A DNA stretch of 64,000 nt, taken from contig JAGTRK010000006.1 in NCBI GenBank assembly GCA_018261955.1, positions 62,001 to 126,000 on the forward strand, in the 5' to 3' direction. This stretch comes from Burkholderiaceae bacterium (GTDB lineage: Bacteria > Pseudomonadota > Gammaproteobacteria > Burkholderiales > Burkholderiaceae). The notes under the pieces were generated by a model that was given only the letters and a program-made list of their open reading frames with translations, ran no database searches and had not been told where the DNA came from. How positions within the stretch are numbered: position 1 is the first letter of the stretch; each line of letters starts with the position of its first letter. Positions 37,117-46,473 of the stretch are shown here, piece after piece. The position numbers and the translations under genes were made by a program.

Positions 37117-38754
37117 TTACGGCTTGTCACTACCCGCCAAATGGTAAATATCCAATTCAGGTCGATACACCTGCGTTTGCACCTCAAACCCACCCAACAA
37201 AGTATGAAATAAATTATCGTGCGACAGCGGTTGCGAAGCCATGTTTTTGAGTTTATCAACACCAACGCCATTGAAATCTCGACCCACCCAAATACCCGCA
37301 GCAGGATGTTTCTGAGCATCGGGGGCAATCATATACGGCATTCCATGCAGGTACACACCCTTTTCGCCCAAGGATTCACCATGATCAGACATATAAATCA
37401 TGGAGGTTTCGTATTTATTTTCGTTGGCTTTGAGTAACTGAACGATTTGCGACAAGACATAATCGGTGTATAGAATGGCGTTGTCATATGCATTGCTAAT
37501 GGATTCTGCACTGCAATTTTCCAATTGATTGTCCTGACATGCGGGGGTGAATTTTTCAAATTGCTTTGGATAACGTTTAAAGTACGCTGGCCCATGATTG
37601 CCCATGGTGTGCAAAACAATTAAAATATCTTTGCCTGCATTTTGATTGATGTACTCTTGCAGACCAACCAACATGCCTTCATCACGGCACTCACCTTCAC
37701 ACATTGGGTTGCGTTTACTGTCTCGATAATCTTCATAGGTCACGCGATCGGCAACACCTTTGGAACTTGAATTATTGTCGCGCCACAGCACCTGCACCCC
37801 AGCGCGCTTGAGCACGTCTAAGACATTTTCAGTGTTATTGAATTTTTTGTCACTATAGTTCGCGCGTCCAAGATTGGTGAACATGCACGGCACCGACACG
37901 GCCGTACTGGTACCACAAGAATATAAATTCGGTAAACTCACAAAATTGGACTCTCGGCTCATCAGTGGATTGGTATTTTTAGCGTAGCCATTGAGTGACC
38001 AATGATCGGCACGCACCGTTTCACCGACCACCATAATCACCAATTTTTTGTGATTATCGGTTTCAGAGATTTTTGCATCCAAACCAATTGCCTGAAAATC
38101 TTGGGTCTGACTGGAAAAATGATTGCCGACAAATTGACCTGCGGAGTACAAATAAGTCAATGGATTGGTATAAAAACGCACCGCTTTGTGTTCACGAGCA
38201 AAAGACGCCACACTTTTATTAAACACCCCACCACACAGCGCAATCAACAACAACGCCAAACCCATCCATTTGAGCTTGAGCCAAAATCCGCGCTTGAATG
38301 AAGTTTTCTCAATTTTTTGACGTAAAAGCCACCATGTCGGCAACACACCCAAAACCACGAAATACGCCAAGAATTTTGGAGTCAACAAATCCAAGGCCTC
38401 TGCTGTTTGGGTCTGAACGACGTTTTGCAACATGACTTTATCAATCACCACGTCAAACGTGTCCATGTGGTACGCCACCACAGCAGACAACAGCAAAATG
38501 ATTGCCGCGATGGGTTTAATTGTAACTCGATAACAAAACAGTCCCAATAAAAAATAATTCAACGCCAGCAACACCAGTCCTAAAGCCAACATGAAAGCCA
38601 CATTGTGAGGAAAATAAACTTCACTCACATGGCGAAAAAATGCAATATTACCCAACGCAGTGATGAAAAGCGCCACCACCCCAATCAATTGCGGGGTTTG
38701 CCAAGTGCGACGAGCGGTAATGAATTGAAGTAGTCTCATAAATATATGGTTCAT
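37117..38754 (-). CDS. eptA: Lipid A phosphoethanolamine transferase (EptA/MCR family)
   Basis: This enzyme moves phosphoethanolamine from phosphatidylethanolamine to lipid A, lowering surface charge and binding of polymyxins. The 545 residues begin with five membrane helices (to about residue 178). A periplasmic alkaline-phosphatase-like domain follows. Metal and catalytic residues line up with the MCR/EptA set: Glu245 in VVGETVRADH, Thr282 in CGTSTAVSVPC, His382 and His387 in LHTMGNHGPA, and Asp457-His458 in MSDHGES. Six cysteines (280, 290, 352, 356, 406, 414) match the three family disulfides. No mobile element or pmrAB pair is adjacent, so it looks chromosomal and native. Confidence 0.93.
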   Translation of the reverse strand: MNHIFMRLLQFITARRTWQTPQLIGVVALFITALGNIAFFRHVSEVYFPHNVAFMLALGLVLLALNYFLLGLFCYRVTIKPIAAIILLLSAVVAYHMDTFDVVIDKVMLQNVVQTQTAEALDLLTPKFLAYFVVLGVLPTWWLLRQKIEKTSFKRGFWLKLKWMGLALLLIALCGGVFNKSVASFAREHKAVRFYTNPLTYLYSAGQFVGNHFSSQTQDFQAIGLDAKISETDNHKKLVIMVVGETVRADHWSLNGYAKNTNPLMSRESNFVSLPNLYSCGTSTAVSVPCMFTNLGRANYSDKKFNNTENVLDVLKRAGVQVLWRDNNSSSKGVADRVTYEDYRDSKRNPMCEGECRDEGMLVGLQEYINQNAGKDILIVLHTMGNHGPAYFKRYPKQFEKFTPACQDNQLENCSAESISNAYDNAILYTDYVLSQIVQLLKANENKYETSMIYMSDHGESLGEKGVYLHGMPYMIAPDAQKHPAAGIWVGRDFNGVGVDKLKNMASQPLSHDNLFHTLLGGFEVQTQVYRPELDIYHLAGSDKP

Positions 38755-38853
38755 CCGTTTTTTAATAGACGCGAATCATACACGACAAATATGAAAACTT
38801 CCTGAAGAAAAAATAGAAACCTCAAGCACTTAACATTTTTAAGTCACGCTCTT

Positions 38854-38899
38854 GTACATGACGTTCATGTACTCATGACCATGCAAACTCTGTTACAAT
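38854..38899 (+). promoter_or_regulatory. Promoter region of the 6S RNA gene with a palindrome
   Basis: TACAAT (38894-38899) is a fair -10 for a start near 38906. The -35 position (ACTCAT) is poor. Directly upstream lies a perfect palindrome, GTACATGA-CGT-TCATGTAC (38854-38872), centred near -43 from the inferred start, where an activator could bind. Confidence 0.5.
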
Positions 38900-38905
38900 G
38901 GAGAC

Positions 38906-39082
38906 TCCTGCGTCATACGCGATTATTGCCGCAACTCTTTGAACCAATATTTACATTTGCTGTGCCATATTATCGAATGGGTGTGAGCGTCTCTTAGTCA
39001 GATGAACCCGAAGTTTGGTTGCCCACAGCGCCCTGAACCGACAGGTTCAAGGGTTAGGCTCAACGTTTGATGCGGGAACCAA
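38906..39082 (+). ncRNA. ssrS: 6S RNA
   Basis: 6S RNA binds sigma70 RNA polymerase as a promoter mimic and down-regulates transcription in stationary phase. The end stem is visible: TCCTGCGTCA (38906-38915) pairs with TGATGCGGGA (39068-39077) with two G-U pairs. The 3' half holds the conserved CCTGAACC-GACA-GGTTCAAGGGTTAG hairpin region, as in E. coli 6S RNA (CTTGAACC...GGTTCAAGGGTTA). Length, about 177 bases, is normal. A hairpin terminator follows. In E. coli the next gene is a 5-formyl-THF cyclo-ligase; here it is a TSUP permease. Ends are estimated from the stem. Confidence 0.9.
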
Positions 39083-39090
39083 TTCCTTAA

Positions 39091-39118
39091 ATGCCGCATA
39101 ACCATGCGGCATTCGTTT
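39091..39118 (+). terminator. Terminator after 6S RNA
   Basis: ATGCCGCAT-AACC-ATGCGGCAT is a perfect nine-base stem with a tetraloop. The T tract after it is weak (TCGTTT). Confidence 0.65.
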
Positions 39119-39150
39119 GAGCGTTGCTTATTAAAAATTAAAGGGATTTT

Positions 39151-39969
39151 GTGAGTGATTTTAACTGGCTGTGGCTGTGTTACCCTTTGTTGGGCTGTTT
39201 GGCTGGATTTATGGCGGGCTTGCTTGGCGTGGGTGGCGGTCTGATTTCAGTTCCGTTTATCACCATGATTTTGACTGCCTCTGGCATGGCGCACCCTGAT
39301 TTGCATAAAATCGCGTTGGCAACTTCAACCACCACGATTTTATTCACCTCATTTTCCAGTATGCGCTCGCATGTCTCGCACAACAACGTGCATTGGACAG
39401 CGGTCAAAGGCATTCTGCCTGGTATTCTACTCGGTACTTTGATGGGCACGTATTTGGTGCATCTCATCCCCACTTTACCGTTGAAGCTTGTGTTTGTCGC
39501 GTTTACGTTTTACACCGCATACAGTATGACTTATGGCAAACCGCCACGCGCATCACGCACCCTCCCCAATCGTTGGGCTTTGTTGGGTGTGGGCAACCTC
39601 ATTGGCAGTATTTCCACTCTGATTTCAGCAGGCGGCGGTTTTATCACAGTTCCTTTTATGATTGCTTGCAACACGTCCACACGCTTGGCAATCGGCACAT
39701 CGGCAACCTTGGGCTTCCCAATCGCGCTCAGTGGTGTCCTGTGGTATCTGATTAGTTTTTATGATACGACAGGACTGCCCGCACACACCATCGCCTACAT
39801 CTACTGGCCTGCAGTGATTGGGGTGGTCATGACCAGCGCGCTGTTCGCACCCATCGGTGCGCGCGCCGCGCAGGTTTGGCCTGTCGCGAAAATTAAAAAA
39901 ATATTTGCGGGCGTATTGTTCCTGTTGGGTTTGCAAATGCTATACACCATTGTTAGAGGCACACCATGA
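39151..39969 (+). CDS. TSUP family (TauE/SafE) membrane permease
   Basis: TSUP proteins carry sulfur-containing or other small anions across the inner membrane. The 272 residues have eight or so hydrophobic helices and the paired family motifs GFMAGLLGVGGGLISVPF and NLIGSISTLISAGGGFITVPFMIACN. The start is GTG with AAAGGGA upstream. The 3' end overlaps the patatin gene by four bases (ATGA), so the two are translationally coupled. The transported anion is unknown; sulfite or sulfoacetate export is a family possibility only. Confidence 0.9.
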   Translation: MSDFNWLWLCYPLLGCLAGFMAGLLGVGGGLISVPFITMILTASGMAHPDLHKIALATSTTTILFTSFSSMRSHVSHNNVHWTAVKGILPGILLGTLMGTYLVHLIPTLPLKLVFVAFTFYTAYSMTYGKPPRASRTLPNRWALLGVGNLIGSISTLISAGGGFITVPFMIACNTSTRLAIGTSATLGFPIALSGVLWYLISFYDTTGLPAHTIAYIYWPAVIGVVMTSALFAPIGARAAQVWPVAKIKKIFAGVLFLLGLQMLYTIVRGTP

Positions 39970-42254
39970 AACCCTCATATATGTTTAACCATCGCTTAAC
40001 CCTCGGTGCATTCTTTATTTTTTGCGTGTGTCTATCGGGCAATGCATGGGCGCAAGAGCCCACTCAAGCGGTGACTGCAACAATGGCCTCCGAGCCAACG
40101 ACCCAAAATCAACGCCAAAAAATCGGTTTGGTACTCTCAGGTGGTGGCGCGCGCGGATTGGCGCATATTGGGGTTTTACGCGCTTTGGAGGAACAACACA
40201 TTCCCATCGACTACATAGCAGGTACCAGTGCTGGCGCGCTCATCGGTGGTATGTACGCCAGCGGCATGGGCGTGGATGAAATTGAGCAACGCGTCAAATC
40301 GATGAATTTTGAAAAAATTCTGTTCGAGAAGTCCGATCGGCGCACGCAAACTCAATTCACACGTGACATCGAATACCAAGGCAATGGCATGGTGGATTTA
40401 TCCATCACCCGCGAGGGGGCAATTGCTCTGCCCAAAGCCGTCATCAATGGCGCACGGGTCGAAGAAGCTTTGCGCGATATTCTCAAAGACCACCCCTATC
40501 AAATGGATTTTGACCGTTTACCGATTCCATTTCGCGCGGTGGCGAGCGATTTGAGCACAGGGCAAAAAGTGGTGCTAAGCAAAGGCATTTTGGCACAAGC
40601 TTTGCGCACCAGTATGTCAATTCCTGCGGTATTCTCTCCTGTTGAAATGAATGGACGACTGCTCACCGATGGCATGGTGGCAAGCAATTTACCCATCAAT
40701 GTGGTGCGTGAAATGGGTGCAGATCGCATCATTGCAATTGATGTGGGTTCAGGCTTATTACCCAAGGACAAAATCAAAAATGTGCTTAATGTGTCCGAGC
40801 AATTGGTGAGCATCTTGGTCGAGCGCAATGTCGCAGATGAAGTCAAAACCTTGTCCGATAACGACATGTATGTCAAAGTGAATGTCGGCGACATTGCCAA
40901 TTTACAGTTCAATCGCATTGAGGAAGCTCTCAAATATGGCTATGATGCAATGAACCAAGCGCAGGTGACGCAGCAGTCAAGCAAAATGTCTGTGCCAACG
41001 GCTCAATACAATAGCCTCATGGCGCAACACCACAACACAGCGGAGCCACCAAAAATCATTCACTTTGTGCGCGTTGAGACCAACGGTTTGGCTCATCCCG
41101 AAACATTACAAAACATCATTCAAGCGCGTGCAGGCAAGCCGCTGAATATGGATACAGTCAATGCAGACATCAAACAACTGCTCAATATTGACCGCATTGA
41201 GTCAGTTAAATACGATGTGTTGCCCGTGGGCGATCACAATGAATTGGTGTATTACGTGGGCGAAAAAGACATTGCAAAAAATGTCCTGCGCGCGGGCATC
41301 GAAGTATCGAGTAACAGCCTAACCAATCAGAAATTTTCTTTGCACTTGGCGCACCGCAATATTTGGATTAATAATTTCGGCGCAGAGTGGCGCAGTTATT
41401 TGACCCTCGGCAACAACACGCGATTCAAAACCGAATTCAACCAACCCCTGTCTTCAGGGCAAAATTGGTATATTCGTCCCAAAGCCGATTTCGCATTTGA
41501 AAACAATTCAGCCTACCTCGCGGGTCAAAATAAATCTGCTACCGACTACGATGTCCAACGAACAAACGTTGGCGTGCAGATAGGTCAGTCCATTGGCTCG
41601 GTCGGCGAGTGGGGCTTGGGCGCATCTTGGCGCGCAACGCGTGTCAACGCCAACCATACCAACCCCGTCCTACCGATTGATGCGGATCGTCAAAGCCGCT
41701 TTACAATTGATGCAGAACTGACACTGGATCAATTGGACGATTTTTACATCCCCACACAAGGCTACTACACCAAGTTCTACGCCCGTACATCCATGCAGAA
41801 AACCGATGGTAAACGTTATCTACAATCAGGTATCCACAGCATTTGGGCAAAACGCATGGGACAAAATTCATTGGCAATTGATTTTGAAGCCGCAGGTCAC
41901 AACAACTCAGGCAGCGTTTATACCTCACCCTATCGTTTGGGCGGCTACCACCGACTATCGGGTTACGAGCAAAACCAATTCATTGGCAACTATTTACTGT
42001 TTGGCAGCGTCAGTTATCGCTACCTCAGCCCGTGGAAAATGCTCAACGAACCGCTGATTTTGGGTGCAAGTCTTGAGACTGGTAACACATGGAATAATTT
42101 ATCCGACATAGGAACTCGCGGCTTAAAGGCATCTGGTAGCCTATTTGGTGCCATCAGCACCCCAATAGGTCCCGCACAAATTGGCATCGGCATCACGCGC
42201 AAAGGACACGCCAATGTGTATTTTTATTTAGGGCGCACTATTTCAAATTGGTAA
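39966..42254 (+). CDS. Patatin-like phospholipase with POTRA and outer-membrane barrel (type Vd/PlpD-like)
   Basis: The 762-residue protein joins a secreted lipase to its own outer-membrane barrel. After a signal peptide (ending SGNAWA) comes a patatin domain with oxyanion loop GGGARG (about 59-64), nucleophile Ser88 in GTSAG and catalytic Asp235 in [16 protein letters not shown]-like domain follows ([29 protein letters not shown], about 365-450). The C-terminal 300 residues alternate in barrel style (ending [11 protein letters not shown], with a terminal aromatic) and contain [16 protein letters not shown], a BamA/Omp85 signature. This matches the Pseudomonas PlpD type Vd autotransporter layout. 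Coupling to a TSUP gene upstream is unexplained. Confidence 0.92.
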   Translation: MKPSYMFNHRLTLGAFFIFCVCLSGNAWAQEPTQAVTATMASEPTTQNQRQKIGLVLSGGGARGLAHIGVLRALEEQHIPIDYIAGTSAGALIGGMYASGMGVDEIEQRVKSMNFEKILFEKSDRRTQTQFTRDIEYQGNGMVDLSITREGAIALPKAVINGARVEEALRDILKDHPYQMDFDRLPIPFRAVASDLSTGQKVVLSKGILAQALRTSMSIPAVFSPVEMNGRLLTDGMVASNLPINVVREMGADRIIAIDVGSGLLPKDKIKNVLNVSEQLVSILVERNVADEVKTLSDNDMYVKVNVGDIANLQFNRIEEALKYGYDAMNQAQVTQQSSKMSVPTAQYNSLMAQHHNTAEPPKIIHFVRVETNGLAHPETLQNIIQARAGKPLNMDTVNADIKQLLNIDRIESVKYDVLPVGDHNELVYYVGEKDIAKNVLRAGIEVSSNSLTNQKFSLHLAHRNIWINNFGAEWRSYLTLGNNTRFKTEFNQPLSSGQNWYIRPKADFAFENNSAYLAGQNKSATDYDVQRTNVGVQIGQSIGSVGEWGLGASWRATRVNANHTNPVLPIDADRQSRFTIDAELTLDQLDDFYIPTQGYYTKFYARTSMQKTDGKRYLQSGIHSIWAKRMGQNSLAIDFEAAGHNNSGSVYTSPYRLGGYHRLSGYEQNQFIGNYLLFGSVSYRYLSPWKMLNEPLILGASLETGNTWNNLSDIGTRGLKASGSLFGAISTPIGPAQIGIGITRKGHANVYFYLGRTISNW

Positions 42255-42276
42255 TAGGAACACAACAGGAAGACAC

Positions 42277-43101
42277 ATGAATTTCATCACCCAACTTCAA
42301 ACCGCATGGCAGGACAACAACTCCTTGCTGTGCGTGGGCTTAGACCCCGCTCCCGAAAAATTGCCACTGCATTTGCATGAACGCCCGATTGACGAGGCTT
42401 TCACCGAGTTTTGCATCGCCATCATCGATGCAACCGCCGCGTATGCGTGTGCATTCAAACCGCAAATCGCCTACTTCGCTGCACACCGCGCTGAAGCCGC
42501 ATTGGAAACCATCATCCAATACAGCCGCACACATTACCCGCACATCCCCGTCATCCTCGATGCCAAGCGCGGCGACATCGGCTCAACCGCCGAGCAATAC
42601 GCGATTGAAGCGTTTGAGCGTTATCAAGCCGATGCGGTGACCGTCAATCCCTACATGGGTTTCGATTCGGTTCAGCCGTATTTGAACCACTCAGACAAAG
42701 GTGTGATTATTTTGTGCCGCACCTCCAACGCGGGCGGCAGCGATTTACAGTTTTTGCAAGTCGGTGATACCCCCTTGTACCAAATCGTGGCGCACAAGGT
42801 GGCGCACGAGTGGAATACCTCAGGACAATGCGCCCTCGTGGTCGGTGCGACTTTCCCGAATGAAATCAAAGAGGTTCGCGAGATCGTTGGCAACATGCCC
42901 CTACTCATCCCCGGTATCGGCGCGCAAGGCGGTGATTTGGCTGCCACCATGATGGCAGGACAAACCGCAAAGGGCACTGGTGTGATGATTAACTCCTCAC
43001 GCGCCATCATCTACGCCAGCGCGGGTGAAAACTTTGCCCAAGCCGCCGCACAAGCCGCACGCGAGACCCAACAAGCCATCAATGCCTTGCGGAATTTTTA
43101 A
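42277..43101 (+). CDS. pyrF: Orotidine 5'-phosphate decarboxylase
   Basis: PyrF makes UMP from OMP in the last step of pyrimidine synthesis. The 274-residue length and text place it in the second PyrF subfamily: [26 protein letters not shown], the catalytic [31 protein letters not shown] and [12 protein letters not shown]. It begins 22 bases after the patatin gene. A dispersed repeat and a terminator follow it. Confidence 0.96.
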   Translation: MNFITQLQTAWQDNNSLLCVGLDPAPEKLPLHLHERPIDEAFTEFCIAIIDATAAYACAFKPQIAYFAAHRAEAALETIIQYSRTHYPHIPVILDAKRGDIGSTAEQYAIEAFERYQADAVTVNPYMGFDSVQPYLNHSDKGVIILCRTSNAGGSDLQFLQVGDTPLYQIVAHKVAHEWNTSGQCALVVGATFPNEIKEVREIVGNMPLLIPGIGAQGGDLAATMMAGQTAKGTGVMINSSRAIIYASAGENFAQAAAQAARETQQAINALRNF

Positions 43102-43106
43102 AAAAT

Positions 43107-43219
43107 TCGTCGTTGCGAGCAATGTTTTATATCAGCGAAGCAATCCATGCAGTGCCACCACAGCGAACTTTGATGGATTGCCACGCCTCGATAAAATCAT
43201 TCGAGGCTCACAATGACGG
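43107..43219. repeat. Dispersed palindromic repeat (family A) after pyrF
   Basis: It has the same order of parts as the copy at 20888-20999: CGTTGCGAGC, GCGAAGCAATCCA, a CCACCACAGC spacer, ATGGATTGCC, GCCTCGATAAAATCATTCGAGGC and CACAATGACGGC. The inner hairpin GCCTCGA/TCGAGGC is exact. Confidence 0.85.
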
Positions 43220-43266
43220 CATTGATTGATTCAGCGCATCGCTTGATACAAATCCTTACATGCAAC

Positions 43267-43298
43267 AAAACCGCAGAGATGATGTTCTGCGGTTTTTA
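43267..43298. terminator. Bidirectional terminator between pyrF and the pyrimidine permease gene
   Basis: AAAACCGCAGA and TCTGCGGTTTTT form an 11-base stem with A and T tails on both strands. Confidence 0.8.
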
Positions 43299-43320
43299 AA
43301 TTGAGAAACAATCCGTGCGG

Positions 43321-44649
43321 TTATTTTTTAAACCCCTGCTTGCTCGCACTGCCCATATTGAGCAACGCATACAAAGCCATCGCGCCAAAAGTCGCCACGC
43401 CGATGCCATTCAAAGTAAACCCACCCAGTTGTACGGTCAAATCCCCCGCCCCAACAATCAAAGTCACCGCAGCGACAATCAGATTACGGCTTTGTGAAAA
43501 ATCGACTTTATTGTCCACCCAGATTTTCGCCCCTGCAACAGCAATCAAGCCAAACACCACAATCGACACACCACCCAACACGGGACCTGGGATGGTTTGA
43601 ATCAATGCGCCCATTTTGGGTGAAAAGCCCAAGACAATCGCAAATACTGCGGCAAACACGAACACCAAGGTTGAGTAAATTTTCGTGACTGCCATCACAC
43701 CGATGTTCTCCGCATACGTGGTCACGCCCGTACCGCCGACACTGCCCGAAACCATGGTTGCCAAGCCATCGGCCATAAACGCACGCCCCATGTACGGATT
43801 CATATCGTGTCCAGTCATACCTTGTACCGCGCGCAAGTGCCCCAAATTTTCAGCCACCAAAATCAACGCCACAGGCGCAATCACCGAAATCGCTGACATC
43901 GTAAATGTCGGCGAAGCAAAATTGGGCAAACCAAACCATGCGGCGTTGGCGACCTTGGTAAAATCCACTGCCGCCGCGCCATGCTCTCCCACGCCCAAAC
44001 CCAAACCATTGGTCAATACCGCATACAAGACCGTTGCCAAAATCACGCCGACCAAAATCAACAAGCGGCGCATCAAACCCGTACCCATAACCGCCGTCAA
44101 TGCAATCACCAACACCGTCATCAGCATATACCACGCATTGGCGTTGTTGCCCTTCGCACCGAGCACCGCCACGCCCGCCAAATTCAAACCAATCACCGCA
44201 ACCACCGCACCTGTGACCACAGGCGGCATCAGTGTTTCAATCCAGTTCGTGCCGACAAACTGCACCAATAAACCAATCAGGAAATACACCAAACCACAGA
44301 CGATAATCGCGCCGAGTGCCACACCGATATTGGCATTCGCACCTGAACCCGCGTAGCCCGACACCGCTATCACGCCGCCAATGAATGCAAAACTCGAACC
44401 CAAATAACTCGGCACACGCCCGCGCGTCATCGCGTAAAACAGCAGTGTGCCTATGCCCGACATGAGAATCGCAACATTCGGATCAAAGCCCATGAGCAAG
44501 GGCGCAAGCACCGTTGCGCCGAACATCGCCACCACATGTTGCAAGCCCATCAAGGCGGTTTGCCCCATCGCCAATCGTTCATCGGGGGCGATGATGCTGT
44601 CGTGCGTCTGGGCTTTGACGGTGTAACTTGGGAAATATTGTTCTGACAT
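43321..44649 (-). CDS. uraA: Uracil/pyrimidine permease, NCS2 family
   Basis: This is an inner-membrane nucleobase:H+ symporter of the NCS2 family. The 442 residues have 14 expected helices and the family segments QHVVAMFGATVLAPLL, YLGSSFAFIG, LVAENLGHLRAVQGM (the conserved Glu) and SGSVGGTGVTTYAENIGVMAVTK (substrate motif with Thr and Glu). It resembles UraA/RutG more than the xanthine branch. It is divergent from upp, a natural partner, and next to pyrF, which supports uracil. RutG-type specificity is possible. Confidence 0.9.
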   Translation of the reverse strand: MSEQYFPSYTVKAQTHDSIIAPDERLAMGQTALMGLQHVVAMFGATVLAPLLMGFDPNVAILMSGIGTLLFYAMTRGRVPSYLGSSFAFIGGVIAVSGYAGSGANANIGVALGAIIVCGLVYFLIGLLVQFVGTNWIETLMPPVVTGAVVAVIGLNLAGVAVLGAKGNNANAWYMLMTVLVIALTAVMGTGLMRRLLILVGVILATVLYAVLTNGLGLGVGEHGAAAVDFTKVANAAWFGLPNFASPTFTMSAISVIAPVALILVAENLGHLRAVQGMTGHDMNPYMGRAFMADGLATMVSGSVGGTGVTTYAENIGVMAVTKIYSTLVFVFAAVFAIVLGFSPKMGALIQTIPGPVLGGVSIVVFGLIAVAGAKIWVDNKVDFSQSRNLIVAAVTLIVGAGDLTVQLGGFTLNGIGVATFGAMALYALLNMGSASKQGFKK

Positions 44650-44729
44650 TTTTAACTACTCCTGTTGTTGTGTTATAGAGTGAAAAACATTTTTGATGCA
44701 TTATCTGCTGATTGATGCTACTGCGTGCT

Positions 44730-44782
44730 TTGCTTGAATGCATCATGCAACGTATAATGCAAGGTGCAATTCAACGTATAAT
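44730..44782 (+). promoter_or_regulatory. Promoter of upp with a repeated -10 region
   Basis: TTGCTT (44730-44735), a 17-base spacer and TATAAT (44753-44758) form a good promoter. The 12-mer CAACGTATAATG occurs twice, at 44748-44759 and 44772-44783, 24 bases apart, so a second -10 lies two helical turns downstream. Confidence 0.55.
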
Positions 44783-44880
44783 GACAGGCGAAATTATATG
44801 CTTTTCAGCCCCACAAACCCATCCATAATTTATTTTTTTCTCACCAATTTGAAGCAAACTTTCATAAATTGAGCACACAC

Positions 44881-45534
44881 ATGAATGCCCACCCCGACTT
44901 TCCCAATTTATTTGTCGTCCAACACCCATTGGTCGCCCACAAACTCTCGCACATGCGCGATGTGGATTCTTCCACACGTACCTTTCGTGCCCTGTTGCGC
45001 GAATTGACCTTGCTCATGGGTTATGAATTGACCCGTGATTTGCCCCTGACCACCAAACGCATCCAAACCCCGTTGGTCGAGATGGATGCGCCAGTGATTG
45101 CCGGCAAAAAAGTAGCGGTCGTGCCTGTGCTACGCGCGGGTTTGGGCATGGCGGATGGCTTGATTGATTTGATTCCTTCGGCGCGCCAAGGGCACATAGG
45201 TTTGTACCGCGATGAAAACAATCAACCTGTCGAATACTACGTGCGCTTGCCCGCAACCGAAGGTCGTTTGTTTATTTTGTGTGACCCCATGCTGGCAACA
45301 GGCAACTCCGCTGTCCATGCTGCCGACGTATTGATTGCGCGTGGTGTGCCGAGTACCCACATTCGCTTTTTGGCACTGGTCGCTGCACCCGAGGGTGTGC
45401 GCGTATTCCATGCAGCGCATCCCGACATTCCCGTGTATGTCGCTTCATTGGACGAAAAACTCAACGAGCACGCCTACATCGTGCCCGGCTTGGGCGATGC
45501 GGGCGATCGAATTTTTGGCACCAAGCACGAGTAA
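44881..45534 (+). CDS. upp: Uracil phosphoribosyltransferase
   Basis: Upp makes UMP from uracil and PRPP in pyrimidine salvage. The 217-residue protein has [30 protein letters not shown], the PRPP-binding motif [16 protein letters not shown], and [16 protein letters not shown] at the end. The ATG at 44881 is preferred over a TTG four codons earlier. It is divergent from the pyrimidine permease gene and 28 bases ahead of gph. Confidence 0.96.
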   Translation: MNAHPDFPNLFVVQHPLVAHKLSHMRDVDSSTRTFRALLRELTLLMGYELTRDLPLTTKRIQTPLVEMDAPVIAGKKVAVVPVLRAGLGMADGLIDLIPSARQGHIGLYRDENNQPVEYYVRLPATEGRLFILCDPMLATGNSAVHAADVLIARGVPSTHIRFLALVAAPEGVRVFHAAHPDIPVYVASLDEKLNEHAYIVPGLGDAGDRIFGTKHE

Positions 45535-45562
45535 ATACGAACAATCACCCACGAGAACGTTT

Positions 45563-46243
45563 ATGAATCATCCAAGCATTAAAGCCATCTTATTTGACTT
45601 AGACGGCACACTGACCCACTCCGCGCCCGATTTATCAACGGGCATTAACCGTATGCGCGCAGAATACAATTTACCCAGCATCGACATCAACGGCGTGGTT
45701 GCCATGATAGGACACGGCGTGCGCAGTTTGGTCGCCAACGCCATGCGCGATGTCACCAGCCAAAACCCTGATTTTGACTTGGAATTGGCGTATCAACGCT
45801 TTGCCAAACACTACCACGAAGTCAACGGCACCGACAGTGTGGAGTTTGACGGCGTGACCGACACATTGAAAAGTCTGCATGCAAAAGGCATTAAACTCGG
45901 CGTGGTGACCAACAAAGCCGCCGAATTCGCCCTGCCACTCATCAACGCATTCGCATGGAGTCAGTGGTTGGATGTGATTGTCTGTGGCGATACATTACCG
46001 ATTAAGAAACCCAAGCCAGAACCATTGCTGCATGCCTGCGCACAATTGGGCGTGACAGTGGATGAGATTTTATACGTCGGCGACTCAATGACCGATGTGT
46101 TGACCGCACAAGCGGCGCAGTGTCGTTGTGTGGTCTTGAGTTATGGTTACAACGAGGGTGTGCCGATACGCGAAGCACTTGCCCAAAAGGCTTTGAACAT
46201 CCCCATTTTTGACCATTTTTCACAGGCAGTGCAATTGGGTTAA
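45563..46243 (+). CDS. gph: Phosphoglycolate phosphatase, HAD family
   Basis: This enzyme dephosphorylates 2-phosphoglycolate formed during DNA repair or by RuBisCO. The 226 residues show HAD motif I FDLDGTLTHS (nucleophile Asp and second Asp), motif II GVVTNKA, the Lys of IKKPKPEPL, and motif IV YVGDSMTDVLTAQ. The cap domain is the helical C1 type of Gph. The true start is the ATG at 45563 rather than the longer overlapping frame. Other small-phosphate HAD enzymes look similar, so the substrate is likely, not certain. A terminator follows. Confidence 0.88.
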   Translation: MNHPSIKAILFDLDGTLTHSAPDLSTGINRMRAEYNLPSIDINGVVAMIGHGVRSLVANAMRDVTSQNPDFDLELAYQRFAKHYHEVNGTDSVEFDGVTDTLKSLHAKGIKLGVVTNKAAEFALPLINAFAWSQWLDVIVCGDTLPIKKPKPEPLLHACAQLGVTVDEILYVGDSMTDVLTAQAAQCRCVVLSYGYNEGVPIREALAQKALNIPIFDHFSQAVQLG

Positions 46244-46283
46244 AACAACACACCCAACGATTAACAATTGATCAACAATCGAC

Positions 46284-46313
46284 AAAAAAGCCAACCGAGC
46301 AGGTTGGCTTTTT
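46284..46313 (+). terminator. Rho-independent terminator after gph
   Basis: AAAAAGCCAACC-GAGCA-GGTTGGCTTTTT is a strong stem with flanking A and T runs, about 40 bases after the stop codon. Confidence 0.85.
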
Positions 46314-46350
46314 AGCGAACTCATCATGAGTCGTCCTATGGGGCGAAACT

Positions 46351-46473
46351 TTATTTTTTATTTAACAACTTCACCACACCGATTGTAGTCGCCACTGCAA
46401 AAATCACCAAGGCAATCACAACATACTGCATCGCTGGCGGTACATAAGCCCAAAAATCATGTAATGCTTGCAT
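46351..46473 (-). CDS. Small membrane protein, 40 residues
   Basis: This unannotated-size ORF was found by reading the minus strand: ATG with GGAGTTAATA upstream, 40 codons, TAA. The N-terminus is MQALHDFWAYVPPAMQYV, followed by a single hydrophobic helix (VVIALVIFAVATTIGVVKLL) and a basic end NKK. It has the look of a single-pass inner-membrane small protein. It stands alone between the gph terminator and a 350-base gap. I recognise no family. The good ribosome site and clean helix support reality; its short length limits confidence. Confidence 0.55.
   Translation of the reverse strand: MQALHDFWAYVPPAMQYVVIALVIFAVATTIGVVKLLNKK

Noticed and set aside
20888-43219. CRISPR-like array
   Set aside because: The repeats are scattered, unequal in spacing and palindromic beyond CRISPR form, and there are no cas genes or spacers.
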